DNA of 64,000 nt, from the NCBI RefSeq assembly GCF_014898055.3, contig NW_023601543.1, forward strand, positions 14,345,314-14,409,313, in the 5' to 3' direction. This document shows positions 11,233 to 22,120 of this stretch, piece by piece (position 1 is the first letter of the stretch; every line of letters begins with the position of its first letter). The position numbers were made by a program, and so were the translations under genes. Source of the DNA: Talpa occidentalis. Lineage: Eukaryota; Chordata; Mammalia; Eulipotyphla; Talpidae. Under the pieces are notes generated by a model that saw nothing but the letters and a program-made list of their open reading frames with translations, was not told the DNA's origin and made no database searches.

Positions 11233-11935
11233 TCAACTTTCCTCCATTTGTTGAAAATGGCTACATTCGTACTTTTACTTTTACTTTACTTTTTACATAA
11301 TTTACTTTTTACATACTTTTACTCTTTCGTATATGCATGTACCACATCTTCTTTGATCAATTCATCCATTGAAGGAGACTTAAGTTGCTTCTATATCCTA
11401 GCTATTGCTGCTGTGAATAATGTAGTCTATATGGGTTTTTTTGTTGATGGTTTCATATTCTGTGAACAAATGCCCAAGAATAGGATTGCCAGGTTGTGCT
11501 GTATATCTATTTTTAATTTTTAAGGTTAATCTGGATTGCTTTCCATGTAGATTTCATCAGTTCACATTCCCAGCAACAGTGTAATAGGGTTCCTTTTTCT
11601 CTGCATCCTCTCCAGCACTTGTTGTTGGGGCTCTTTTTGATATGTGCCATTCTCACGGTGTGAGGTGGTATCTCACTGTAGTTTTAAACTGCATCTCTCT
11701 TATTAGGAATGACAATGCACATCTGTTGGCCTTCTGGAGATCCTTTTTGGTGAATTGTCTATTCACATCTGCTGCCCATTTGTTAACTGGGTTATTTGTT
11801 TCTTTGTTGTTGAATCATATGGATTTTTAAAAAAATATCTTGGATGTTAATCCTTTATCAATTATATATTGTGTAAATATTTTCCCACTCAATATAGTGT
11901 CTATTTGTCTTGTATTTTCTTTTGTTGTATGGAGA
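11233..11935 (-). pseudogene. Decayed L1 ORF2 C-terminal region, minus strand
   Basis: In reverse, the ORF2 end can be followed: ttgaaggagacttaagttgcttc, caagaataggattgccaggttg, cattcccagcaacagtgtaatagggttcc, tgtgccattctcacggtgtgaggtggtatctcac, tcacatctgctgcccatttgttaactggg, tggatgttaatcctttatcaa. Frames are broken. It abuts the next L1 in opposite orientation at about 11936. Confidence 0.75.
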
Positions 11936-12521
11936 CCTAAGTTAATCTTAAAAAAGGAATATATGTGGAGTAATCAATCTATGCGATATTGTCTTGCCAT
12001 ATAGCTTAAGCAATCAAGTTCATGTGGTATTGATGGAATGATAGATACATAGGACAATGGAACGAAATAGAGGACCCAGAAATAGACCCACATAAGTGTA
12101 CTCAACTGATTTTTCAAAGTGCAAAAGTAATTTAATGGAAAGAGCATAATCTTTTACAACCAATGGTGCTAAAGTAATTTGACATTCATAGGCAAAAAAA
12201 ATTAGCCTAGATCTAAATCTCACCCCTTATACAAAAATTAACTCAAGATGGACAATGGTCTTAATTTTAAAATGTAAAGTTAATGAAACTTCTAGGGGAA
12301 AAACCAGGGTAAAGTCTTAGGGATCTATAGCTAGGCTGTTAGGTCTACTTAGGTGACACCCAAAGCACAATCCATGAAAAGATCAATTGATAATTTTGAC
12401 TTCATCAAAATTATACTTTTATTCTGTAGCCTATAGACTATTTCTCCTAGCCTATAGACTAGAGGAAACCTTTGCAAATCACATATCTAACAAAGGATTA
12501 GTACTTAAGACATACAAAGAA

Positions 12522-12790
12522 GGGCCTCCCTGGTGGTGCAAGGATTTAAGTCTCAGCTCTATGAATCTATCTGCAGCCACTGCAGCATGAGTTCGATCCC
12601 TGGCCAGGGAGCTACCCACATGGCTCAGGATATCTATCCTGCCTGCCCACTGCTCCCCTTAGCAGTGTATTTCAGTCGGCTTACCTGTTCTGCTCCCCAC
12701 TCGGTCTCTGGTGAATCCTCTCACCCCCCGCACCTCTGGCCTGTACCCCAGTTCTTGTATGCATAAATAAATAAATAATAATAATAAAAT
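12522..12790 (+). mobile_element. tRNA-derived SINE, subfamily B
   Basis: gggcctccctggtggtgcaaggatttaag head, gttcgatccctggccaggg, and B-type tail ending gcataaataaataaat and an ATAATA-rich stretch. Flanks acatacaaagaa and gtatacaaaaa form an imperfect duplication. It interrupts the L1 exactly where the ORF2 text would read catacaaagaactctcaaa. Confidence 0.93.
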
Positions 12791-12844
12791 GTATACAAAA
12801 ACTCTCAAACTCAACACTATAATACATAAAAACATACACACAGG

Positions 12845-12908
12845 TGTACATATATATGTACATGATCCAATTGGAAAATGAACAAAGACATGAACATGTC
12901 TTTGTTCA
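12845..12908. repeat. Two adjacent palindromes
   Basis: 12845-12862 is a perfect 18-bp palindrome (tgtacatatatatgtaca). 12879-12892 (tgaacaaagacatg) and 12895-12908 (catgtctttgttca) are perfect inverted arms with a 2-nt spacer. Confidence 0.85.
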
Positions 12909-13810
12909 TCAAAGAGCATATACAAATAACGAATATGCACAGGAAAAGATGTCCATATCACTAGTTATTGAGGATACACAAATTAAAATCACAATGAGAT
13001 CTCACTTAACCACAATGGCTAAAATAAAAAATAATGAGGATAGCAAATTCTGGCTGAGATATAGAAGAACTGAATCAACTGATACGTTGCTGGTGACAAT
13101 GTACAATGGGATAGCCACTGTGGAAAATTTTGATTCTTTCTTTAAAAAACTTAACATACAATTACCGTAAAACTCAGTAATAGCAGCTTGGACATTGACC
13201 ACACAGATAGGAGGTGCACATGAATGTTTTTACCTGCTTTATTCATAATAGCGAACAACTCAACTGTCCAGCAGTGTGTGAGTGGTTAAACCAACTGTGC
13301 TATAAACATACCATGGGGTACTAATCAGCAATAAATAGAACCAAAGTGTTCATAAATATAACATGGATTAATGCCCAGATAGGTATGCTGATGGGGGAGG
13401 GGAATCTCAAAAAGTGATAAACTTTGTGATTCTATTTATATAATGTTTTTGAAATTGAAATTATAGAAACGAAGAACAGATTGCTGGTTTCCAGGGGTTA
13501 AGAAGGGTTTCAGTAGGAGAGGAGGTGGGTATCACTACAGAAGGATAACCTGAGGACCCTTGTAGTGATGGACAGCTTCTGTATCTTCATGTCAATTCAA
13601 TGTCCATGTGATGTTGTTATATTATTCTCCATGTTGTTGTACTATGATTTTGCAAGATGCTACCAAAGGGCATGGGCAGCAATCAGTAAGGGATACACAA
13701 TATCTCTTTATTGTTTCTTATACCTGCAGGTGAGGCTGTAATAATCTCTCAATAGAAGTTTAAAAAGGAAAAAGACAAATGAACAAACCACACAAGAATA
13801 ACTGAATCAT

Positions 13811-14066
13811 GGGCCTCCCTGGTGGGGTTAAGACGCAGCACTGTGAGGCTATCTGCAGCCACTGCAGCACAAGTTCGCTCCCTGGCCAGGGAGCTACCCA
13901 CATGGTGCAGCAGACCTCTCCTGACTCACCCGCTGCTCCCCTCAGCAGTATATTTCAGTGGATCCACATGTTCTGTTCCCCACTCTGTCTCTGGTGAATC
14001 CTCTAACCCCCCACACCTCTGGACTGTACCCCAGTTCTTGTATGCATAAATAAATCTTAAAATAAA
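13811..14066 (+). mobile_element. tRNA-derived SINE, subfamily B
   Basis: gggcctccctggtggggttaag has a short deletion in the A-box region. The body gcagacctctcctgactcacccgctgctcc and tail ccccagttcttgtatgcataaataaatctt are of B type. A 15-bp duplication, aagaataactgaatc, lies at 13794-13808 and 14067-14081. It lies just beyond the L1 3' end. Confidence 0.95.
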
Positions 14067-14081
14067 AAGAATAACTGAATC

Positions 14082-15598
14082 CCCATTCTGGAAAGCAGTG
14101 GTTCAAAAAAAAAAAAACATTAAAACAACAGGAATTGGGCAGGACCTTTTTTTCAAAATTGATGACCTCTTTCCTCTTTCCTCTCTGGCCATCCCAAGGC
14201 CCTACGAAGGTTTTATTCTGCCGCCTACCAATCTTACTGCAGACAGTGTGAAGGTATGTGAACCACACAGGGTGATGCCTGGTGGTGCGCTGTATAAATT
14301 GCACAGATCTGCCCCCGGTGGCCAATATTCTTCATCCAGAAGATCTTTACCTGCATAAGTTGGACAAAATGTGTTTGGCATGACCGCAGAAATGTAGGGT
14401 ATAAATTTGTAAGGGGGCAGGCATGTACCCGATCACACAGGAATGCTAATGCTGACAAGTTTGGGGGCTAGGGCCAAGACAGGTGCCAGGGATATGTGAA
14501 TGTTGCCACACACCCCACCCCACCCCCACAGGGAATTGGACAGCCTTGTTCCAAGGAAAACATTGAATGAAGAAAATAAAAGGGTGGGTAATTACAGTGT
14601 GAGAATTCTTATAGAATATGTGAAAATGTTATGCCCTAGTCATAGGAAATATTCTGAAAAGTGATGTAGCATTGTACCTCCAAAGGCAAAAATTCATTCA
14701 TCACGGTGTAGGGTATGTTATGCCAAGACATTTGGAAGTAACAGCTCTTGCCTGAATGAATATGGTTTGTGCTTTCACAGTTTTCATCCATTTCAGATGA
14801 AACCATTGCCAATTGCTTACCTTAGCTAATAAGTTAGAATCTTTATACCACGGGCCGTTTTCTCAGGCTCAAGGTCAATTTGCTGATTGTTATTCTTCCT
14901 TTTCTCCAGTTGCCACTCCCCCCCTCCAGTTTATCCATTCAGAAAATGGGATTAGTAGGCCAAGAGATTAGATTTATTATTTTAAGCAAGAGAGCTGTTC
15001 AGTCTGGAGTAAGTATTCATGAGTTTGCCATTAGTTCTGTTACAAACCCCAAATCAGCAGACATATAAAATACACATATCCACTAACACAGTTCCCCCTC
15101 AGCAGCTGCACAGGGTAAGCAGCTTTGAAGAGGAAATCAATGTTTAACAATATTAGAGAGCCCTCAGTTTGGGAGATGATTTAGCCACAGATTGTATCCA
15201 AAGTGAAGTAACTCCCTACAGACAGTATTCCTCATGGACAGTGTGCCTGGGAAGGTGGAACCTTATCTGAAAAAGGTGAACCTTACCCCCATAGGCAGCA
15301 TCCCAAGAAAGTCACAGCACCATTCCAGGAAAAGTACAACATCCACAGGTAGCACGGAAACAAAGTGCAATATCCCAAGTGCTGAGGAGGGCCCTCTAAC
15401 TTACACAGGACCCAAGTCCTCATGTCTTTGTGGAAATGTCAGTTACCCCAGCTGTCTCATATGAGCAGCTTGGAAAAAAGAATTAGAATGAAAGTTGCTC
15501 CTGATTTTACAGGTTTTTGTCCTGATATTGTGAGAGGTAAGTAAGTCAATGAGAAAAGTTTATACATGTCAGGTTGACTTTAAAAATGTTTGGAAATT
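14082..15598. other. Unannotated segment
   Basis: No gene or repeat recognised. It has a C-rich run near 14506-14532. Frames of 60-86 codons show no domain. Confidence 0.4.
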
Positions 15599-15854
15599 GG
15601 ACCTCCCTGGTGGTGTAGAGGGTTAAGTCTCAGCGTTATCACACTATCACTGCTGCAGCCTGGATTCGTTCCCCGGCCAGGGAGCTGACCCACATGGCAC
15701 AGCAGACCTCTCCTGTCTTGCCCACTGCTCCCCGCAGCAGTGTATTTCAGTCATTCTGTCTGTTCTGTTCCCCACTCTGGTGCATTCTCTCACTCCCCAT
15801 ATATCTGACCTGCACCCCACTTCTTCTATACAAAAACAAATCGTTAAAAAAAAG
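15599..15854 (+). mobile_element. tRNA-derived SINE, subfamily B, diverged
   Basis: Head ggacctccctggtggtgtagagggttaag, degraded B box (attcgttccccggccaggg), body cagacctctcctgtcttgcccactgctcc, tail cttctatacaaaaac. The flanks aaatgtttggaaa (15584-15596) and aaatgtttgaaaa (15855-15867) differ by one base, consistent with an older insertion. Confidence 0.9.
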
Positions 15855-15976
15855 AAATGTTTGAAAATCAAAAGTTTATCCTGTGGCTTCTCTCCTTTCC
15901 TTTGTGTAACTTACAGTTCTGACAAACTTTTGAGGATAAAAATTGCATCATGGAGTCTGACCTAAAATATGACCCA

Positions 15977-16239
15977 GGGCCTCCCCTGGTGGCACAGCAG
16001 TTGAGCGCTGGGCTGCGAAGCTGCCCGCAGCCCCTGCAGCGCCGGTTCGATCCCTGGCCACCGGCGAGAGTCCCACATGGCAGGCAGACCTCTCCTGCCG
16101 CGCCTGCTGCTCCCCTCAGCAGTGTATTTCGTCAGTCTGCCTGTTCTGTTCCCTGCTCTGGCTCTGGTGAATTATCTCACCCTCCCACGCTTCTGACTGT
16201 ACCCAGTGCTTGTAAAAATAAATAAATAAATCTTAAAAA
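15977..16239 (+). mobile_element. tRNA-derived SINE, subfamily A2
   Basis: gggcctcccctggtggcacagcagttgagcgctgg head, CGGTTCGATCCCTGG B-box region, no ggctgctcccc insertion. A 13-bp duplication, aaaatatgaccca, lies at 15964-15976 and 16240-16252. It sits about 120 bp from the previous SINE. Confidence 0.95.
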
Positions 16240-16439
16240 AAAATATGACCCAATGTGTTTAGCATTCTGAAATATATGAGTTCTGGAAACATAGACCCAA
16301 AAAATGATCTCAGAGGTTCATCTTTTTAGGTAAGGTTCAATTTTTTAGGTAAGGAAACTGCCCAAAGAGCAGACTGGCTGTTTAAATATTTATATAATTA
16401 TAACAATGAAAACAATTACAATAATAACAACAATAGAAG

Positions 16440-16600
16440 TAATAATAAGAATTTTTGAGTTCATACTATTCCAGGTAGTGTTCTGCTGCTTTACATGGAT
16501 TGTTTCATTCATTCCTTGAAGGTCATTTATTATCATAAGCCCCATTTTATAGAGAAAGAAAGTGAAACCGAGAGATTTAATCACATAGTTCCTTAATGCC
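16440..16600 (-). mobile_element. MIR relic
   Basis: ttgagttcatactattccaggtagtgttctgctgctttacatggattg, ccccattttatagagaaagaaagtgaaaccgagagatttaatcacatag follows the reverse MIR core. Confidence 0.72.
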
Positions 16601-17129
16601 GCTAAAGATTCCTTATTATTGGGTCCATAATTACCAAAGTAGACTGTCAGGCAAAAGTCAAGTGATTATTCTGATATAATACAGTCTGCGGGATTTTGAA
16701 TTGCTCTGTTTCGATGAAGATGTCATTTTCAAGGATAATTTGTTCAGGGTCTGTATTTCATGTGGTCTATATTCCTATTAGAATAGAGTTTTTCAACCTT
16801 CTTCATTTCTAGAAGATTACTTAAGATATAAGTCTGGTGAATGCTTTGCAAGACAAGCTTTGAGCACATAGATTATATTCTATTTTTCACTTAATGGGAA
16901 AATAAATAACAATGCTTAAAAGAGGTTAGTGTATACCTGTTTTAAAGGTGCCCAATTGACTTTTTTATTTTATTTCAGAAATTTAGTACAGTTCATGCAT
17001 CTTTCGCAAGCCAAGGACTGTAGGTCCTTTCTCTGAGATATATGTTCAACTGGTAGAGGATGGGAAGAAATTTATAGTTCAGCTTTTATGGAAGACGGGT
17101 GCCATTAATATTGTTCTTCATAGCAATTC
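16601..17129. other. Unannotated segment
   Basis: AT-rich, no recognised feature. Confidence 0.35.
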
Positions 17130-17580
17130 CCACGGAAAGGAGGAGATGGACAGAGACATGGTCAGGGAGAGGTAGACATACAGGCATAGAAATAGCCATG
17201 AACAGAGTTGGACAGAGGTAGGGATGGACAGACCCAGAGACAGAGACAGCTGGTGGGGTGTTAGTGGGGTGGGGGGAGAGGAGCAGAGGGAAACATAGAT
17301 AAAAGGATGAAGATCAACAGATAAATGTAGAGAGATGGAAGCATCTCACAAGAGATGGACAGATACAAGGAGGCAGACAAACTGGAAGACAGAAAAAGAA
17401 AGAAGAAAAGGTAAGAGATGCAGAGAGAAGTGAGGAACAGGGAGAGAGAAATGGAGATGGAAAGATAGAATGATGCGCAGAATCTGAAGGATGAGAGAGA
17501 GTGCCAAAAACAGAAAGCTGAAGAACTAGTGGAAGACAGAAACCAAGGGAAGAACACAGGGAAAGCTGCTGCCCCCCAGA
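17130..17580 (+). repeat. Purine-rich GACAGA-type tract 1
   Basis: The plus strand is dominated by A and G with recurring gagatggacagaga, gacagagacagag and agagagaaatgg units. There is no strict period. A minus-strand Ser/Leu/Phe-rich frame (17261-17557) is a by-product of this composition. Confidence 0.8.
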
Positions 17581-18104
17581 ATGGAGAGATAAGAGAATAG
17601 AGGGAGTCCCAGCTTACTGCAGCCGAGACTCGTGGTCAGAAATCACCATGGGACTGGCACTGGGTAGGAAATCCTGAATTGTAATTGACAAGTGGCTAGA
17701 GGCTCAGTATCGACAAGTATGAAAACCAAAAACTCCAGAGACCGCAAGTCATGTGGAGCCTCCATTTACCTATAGGAGTTCAGTCAGATTCCCACAGTAA
17801 TAATCAGAGAAACCTCATGCTTCCAGCAAAGGGAGTGGAAAACGCGCCATTTTGAAATCTGCAAAGGCTCTGTGTTCTTCCTAACAGGGTCTGCTGTCAG
17901 GGAAACTAGTTAAGCAGAGCCTGACTTATTGAGGTTTTGTCAGAGCCTTACTGACTGGTGAAGGGAAATAGCCAACTCCCACCCACTCTAGCAATCCTGT
18001 CCCACATAAAGCGGGAGTAAAAAAAAAAATGCTGAGAAACTCTTGTGAAGTTCATGGTCCAAAGGCCTAAACCTCATCATAGGATAACCGAATGCTTCTA
18101 CTCC
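17581..18104. other. Unannotated segment
   Basis: No recognised feature. Sequence complexity is normal, unlike both flanking purine tracts. Confidence 0.35.
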
Positions 18105-19045
18105 CTCCACCCCGCACAGCTTCAATACTTACATGTCATCAGAAAATGAAAATCAAAACAATGAAATACCACTCCACACCTACTAGAATGGTCAGAACCC
18201 AGAGCACTGACCGCACTAAATGCTGTCCAGATGCAGAACAATGGGAACTGTCACTCGTGGTTGGTTGTCGGGGGTGCAGAATGGTTCGTCACTTTGGAAG
18301 ATAGTTTGGTGATTTCTAATTAAACTAAATATATACTTGCCATGTAATCCAGCAGTCATGCTCTTTGGTATTAGAGTTTAAAATTTATGTCCACACAAAA
18401 AATGTGCACACAGTCGTAATTGCCAAAACTTGGGAGCAACCAAAGTGCCCATCTGCGGGCCAGTGGATAAACAGTGCTACATCCAGAGAATGGAATAGTA
18501 TTCAGCACTAGGAAAAAATGAGCTAGTTTTTGGTTATCAAGCCATGAAAAGACATGGCCAGACATTACATGCATATTACTAAGTGAAAGAAGGCTTTCTG
18601 AAAAGGCTATATACTATGTGATTCCAAGTATGTGACATTCTGGAAAAGGCAAAATTGTAAAAATATTAGTGGTTTCCAGGAGTTGAGGGATGGGCAAAAT
18701 GAGTAGGCAAAGCACAGAAGATTTTTAGGGCAGTGAGAATACTCTGTAATACTATAGTGAGGGATACATGTCATTTATGTTTAGTGAAACCTATTAATTG
18801 TACACCACCAAGCGTGACCCCTGATGTAAATAAGGACTTTAGATGATGATGATGTGTCTATGTGAGGTCATCAGTTGTGACAAATTATACCTCTCTGTCC
18901 ACACAACACCACAACTCTGGTTGTGTTGATAATGCGGAAGGCTATGGGTATGTGGGTGCTTGAGCAATATGGGACTTCTCTGTACCTTTTCCTCAATTTC
19001 TCTGTGAACCTTAAACTTCTCTGGAAAAATAAAGTTTAAACAAAG
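18105..19045 (+). pseudogene. L1 3' end (ORF2 remnant plus 3' UTR)
   Basis: ORF2 end: gaaaatgaaaatcaaaacaatgaaataccac, tactagaatggtcagaacccag, gtaatccagcagtcatgctctttgg, gccaaaacttgggagcaaccaaagtgcccatctg, gaatggaatagtattcagcac. The 3' UTR has gtggtttccaggagttgaggg, gtgtctatgtgaggtcatcagttgtgacaaat and ctctgtgaaccttaaacttctctggaaaaataaag, the same layout as the copy at 62.3-63.7 kb. No intact frame remains. Confidence 0.8.
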
Positions 19046-19049
19046 ATAT

Positions 19050-19640
19050 GAAGTACCTATCCTTGCTACAACAAGGATGAACCCCATAAACGTTATGCTA
19101 CATGGCAGAAGCCAGACTCACATTTATATGAAATATCCAGAGAAGGTAAAGCTGTGGAGACAGGACTGGTGGTTGTCAGGGCTGGGAGGAGGAGAGATGG
19201 GGGTGTAACTGCTTACTGAGTGCAGACTTTCCCTTTGGGGTGAGAAAAATGTGGGACTAGATAGAAGAGGTGGCCGCACAACACTGTGTGCTAAATGCCA
19301 CTGCATTGTCAACTTTAAAATGGTTTATGCTGGGCCTCCCCGGTGGCGCAGCGGTTGAGCGCTGGGTTGCGAAGCTGCCCGCAGCCTCTGCAGCACCAGT
19401 TCGATCCCCGGCTGCTCCCGGCCACCTGAGGAGGGTCCCACATGGCGCGCAGACCTCTCCTGCCGCCCGCTGCTCCCCTCAGCAGTGTACTTCGGTCCTT
19501 CTGCCTGCTCTGCTCTCCCCTGTGACTCTGGTGAATTCTCTCACCCTCCCATGCTTCTGACTGTACCCAGTGCTTGTATAAATAAATAAAAAAAATTAAA
19601 AAATCTTAAAAAAAATAGTTTATGTTATGTGAATGTTAGC
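19050..19640 (+). mobile_element. L1 3' UTR fragment interrupted by a SINE
   Basis: gttatgctacatggcagaagccagactcacatttatatgaaatatccagagaagg, ggtggttgtcagggctgggagg, ccgcacaacactgtgtgctaaatgccactgcattgtcaactttaaaatgg, resuming after the SINE as tagtttatgttatgtgaatg. This is an old L1 terminal pattern on the plus strand, next to the previous L1 3' end. Confidence 0.7.
19332..19611 (+). mobile_element. tRNA-derived SINE, subfamily A1
   Basis: gggcctccccggtggcgcagcggttgagc is a near-consensus A box, with B box GTTCGATCCCC followed by the A1-specific ggctgctcccggccacc block and gtgtacttcggtccttctg. Flanks aaaatggtttatg (19317-19329) and aaaatagtttatg (19612-19624) differ by one base. It is inserted inside the L1 3' UTR. 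Confidence 0.95.
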
Positions 19641-19935
19641 ACAATCAGAAGAGGCAAAGAAGAAAAAATGAGACAGAAGACATAGACCATGATCGACAAT
19701 GTGACAGGGGGGAGAGGCAAGAAAACAGCCTGAACGCCGGGGTCAGACAAAGTGGTAAAGGGAAAGGGAAGCACAGACAGGCAGGAACAGAAACAGGAGG
19801 CAGGGAGGGAAGCAGACAGGTAGGAGGAGATGTCGACAGAAACAAACGGGCAAAAAGAGTCAGATGACGGGGAAAGAGACCAGGTGGGCAGAACGCACAG
19901 AGAGGCTCTGATGTGGGGAGATGAGAGGAGGTGAA

Positions 19936-19967
<32 letters not shown>

Positions 19968-20870
19968 GGAGACAAGCAGACAGACTGACAAGAGAAAGAC
20001 ATAAATAGACCAAGAGACAAACCTGGAGACAGAAGGACAGACTTGGAGGAAGGGAGGGAGACCAGGAGGAAACGAAGGGGAGAGAGAGAAAGAGAGAGAC
20101 TGATAAAGACTGTGTGACAGGGAAAAAGGCAAGAAACAGAGGAACTGAGAAATCAGAGCAACAAGAGGCGGAGAGACAAGTTGATGCAGAGGGAGAAAGA
20201 GAGAGAAAAAAATTGAACAATAATCAGCTACACAAAGACAAGAGTTCAGCCTGACATAAATACACACAGTCAGAAACAAGCAGACAGTCAGGCTGATGGA
20301 GAGACAGGCTGACAGGTTGCACAGAGACCCAGAACACAGGCAGACAGATGTAGAAAGAAACTGATGCAGAGACAATAAAACAATAAAGAGACAGGTTAAC
20401 AAAGACTGACGGAAAGAATTGACAGACAGAGACAGGGAAAAGGAGACAAGCAAATGAAAGAGGCACAGAGTCAGAGAGACTGATCCAGAGACGGGAAGGC
20501 AGATATATAGCACCAGACAGTAAAACCCAGACAGAGACTGATATTTACACAGAAAGAGAGAGAGAGAGACGGCCGACGCCATTGGTCAGAGACACACACA
20601 GACAGGCCAGAAGGCGGGAGGCAAAGACAGAAACACAGAGAGACAAAGTGAGGTGCAGAAGAATGAGGGGTGGGGGGTGGGAGGGGGTGGGGGTTAAGCC
20701 TGGGGAGAAAGAGACAGAGACAGAGACTTGAAGGAAGAAGGTAGTGGACAAAGAGTGCCGACAGCCCAGAATATTGATAGAGAAACAATCAGGGAAGCAG
20801 AGAGAACACCAAAACAGACATGCTGACCTAGACAGACAGAAATGCAGAGAAGAAAACTGCAGAACAAATG
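19641..20870 (+). repeat. Purine-rich GACAGA/GAGAGA tract 2
   Basis: About 1.2 kb in which the plus strand is mostly A and G, with recurring gacagaga, gagacagacag, gagagagagag and cacacacacaga units. There is no fixed period. Long minus-strand frames (up to 240 codons, Ser/Leu/Cys/Val-rich, 19625-20788) result from the scarcity of T in the plus strand and are not genes. A five-run G tract lies at 20667-20693. Confidence 0.85.
20667..20693 (+). repeat. G-quadruplex-type tract
   Basis: Five G runs of 3 to 6 separated by single T or A bases fit the usual G4 sequence rule. Confidence 0.7.
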
Positions 20871-21964
20871 GAGGGGCCCCCTCTCCGGCCTCACCCCACT
20901 TTCCCCACTGTGACCACCACAAATGCTTCAGTATTTGGCATTAGATGAGGAACAGCAGGGAGGAATGTTCACACAGTGCCTAGGAACTGGCAGAGATTTG
21001 GGGGAAGGTGGTGTCTGGCAAAAACCATTCAAATCATGCTGGGAAGGGGATGAGTATGAACTTTTTTGCCTTTTGGAAACATTCCAGGGCCCCTGTACTG
21101 CTAGGTAGGAGAACCCTCGTCCTATGTCCATTCTGTGAGCATTGGTCCTTGTCAATACCCTGGAGTTTGGGTTGTTGTTATTTTTGTTTTTAAGCAAACA
21201 CATGAAACCTCTGAGAAGTCCATTGTTTGCAGATTTCCCATCATGCTTCCTTCCTCCCTGGAGGAAAATGCTTTGTTTCTTTGATAAAGCAAACTTACCG
21301 CTTTTTTCTTTTACAGTTTTCTATTGAGTGTCTTGTTTTCATAGTTTAGAATTCATATAGCTCTCAGGCAAGTTTCTCTAAGATGTTTCTGTTTAATATT
21401 CAGCTGCAGCTCCAAGGAGTTTAACATTATTTTCCTTTTTAAAAAATGAAAATTCTAGGGGAAACTTTTCTTCCTGAAGGCATTTCACCTGAAATATCTT
21501 CAAGGGACTTCTGGCCTCTGCCTAATTATCAATGGCATCTGATATTTGCTCTCCCAATGTATTGAAAATGTGCAAATAACTAAAAAGATGTGCTCCACAG
21601 GTGGCCTTTTTGTTGCTTTACCCAACTCCTCCTTCCCAGCAGGAGAAAGCTCTGGAAAATGAGTTTGGGCTGAGAGAACTAAAGTATGAAGGGAGTCTGT
21701 GTGTACTTTGCTAAGGCCTGATGCAGGGAGCAGCAGTGGCCTATTCTCTTAGAAAGTTCTCTGGCCTGTTTGCGGAGTTCACTTCACCTTCTAGAGAAAC
21801 AGACTGGAAAGCCAGTCCTTTGGGCATCAAGAATGTAATGTTCACAGGAGAAAAATTCCCGTAGCATGTGATATAAGCTCCAAGTTGTAATGCTGTCTAC
21901 TAAAACTGTCTCCACATGTACTTGGAAAGCAAAGAGCTTTTATTCTCACACTCTTTAAGAAATT
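20871..21964. other. Unannotated segment
   Basis: Normal-complexity sequence with no recognised repeat. Several 60-90-codon frames on both strands are unrelated to any family I know. Confidence 0.35.
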
Positions 21965-22120
21965 CCTAGAATTTTAGAATGAGGAGGATTCTGAGATCAT
22001 CCAGTCCATAACTCGCACTTACAGTGAGGAAACAGGAACAGTAGCGATATGATCTGGTAAGCGGTGAGACAAAGAGGGTAGGTTCAGACCAACCTGGACT
22101 AGGTGTAACCTGTTATATTC
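21965..22120 (-). mobile_element. Ancient SINE-like (MIR-related) relic
   Basis: ctagaattttagaatgaggaggattctgagatcatccagtccat, cttacagtgaggaaacagg follows the 'gaatcttagagctggaagg...atctagtccaa...gaggaaactgagg' pattern of an old mammalian SINE. A second copy of the same pattern is at 35000-35185. Confidence 0.5.

Larger units (their letters stand above)
11940..13790 (+). pseudogene. Decayed L1 ORF2 C-terminal region and 3' UTR, plus strand
   Basis: The order is aatggaacgaaatagaggacccagaaatagacccacat, gacttcatcaaaatta, gaggaaacctttgcaaatcacatatc, (SINE), atgtccatatcactagttattgagg, gctggtgacaatgtacaatgg, attcataatagcgaacaactcaactgtcc, then a 3' UTR with gattgctggtttccaggggttaagaaggg and a final ctcaatagaagtttaaaaagg. 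It is an old, non-functional L1M-type copy. It contains two palindromes (12845-12862 and 12879-12908). Confidence 0.75.

Noticed and set aside
11233..13790. Another twin-primed L1 at the 11.94-kb orientation switch
   Set aside because: The minus and plus segments cover overlapping parts of ORF2 rather than consecutive parts, so two separate insertions explain them better.
17252..17276. G4 motif in purine tract 1
   Set aside because: Only three clear G runs of three or more are present unless the last run is split, so the evidence is weak.
19625..20922. Overlapping minus-strand reading frames of up to 240 codons rich in Ser, Leu, Cys and Val
   Set aside because: They overlap in all three frames, are made of low-complexity sequence, and arise because the purine-rich plus strand has few stop-forming bases on its complement.
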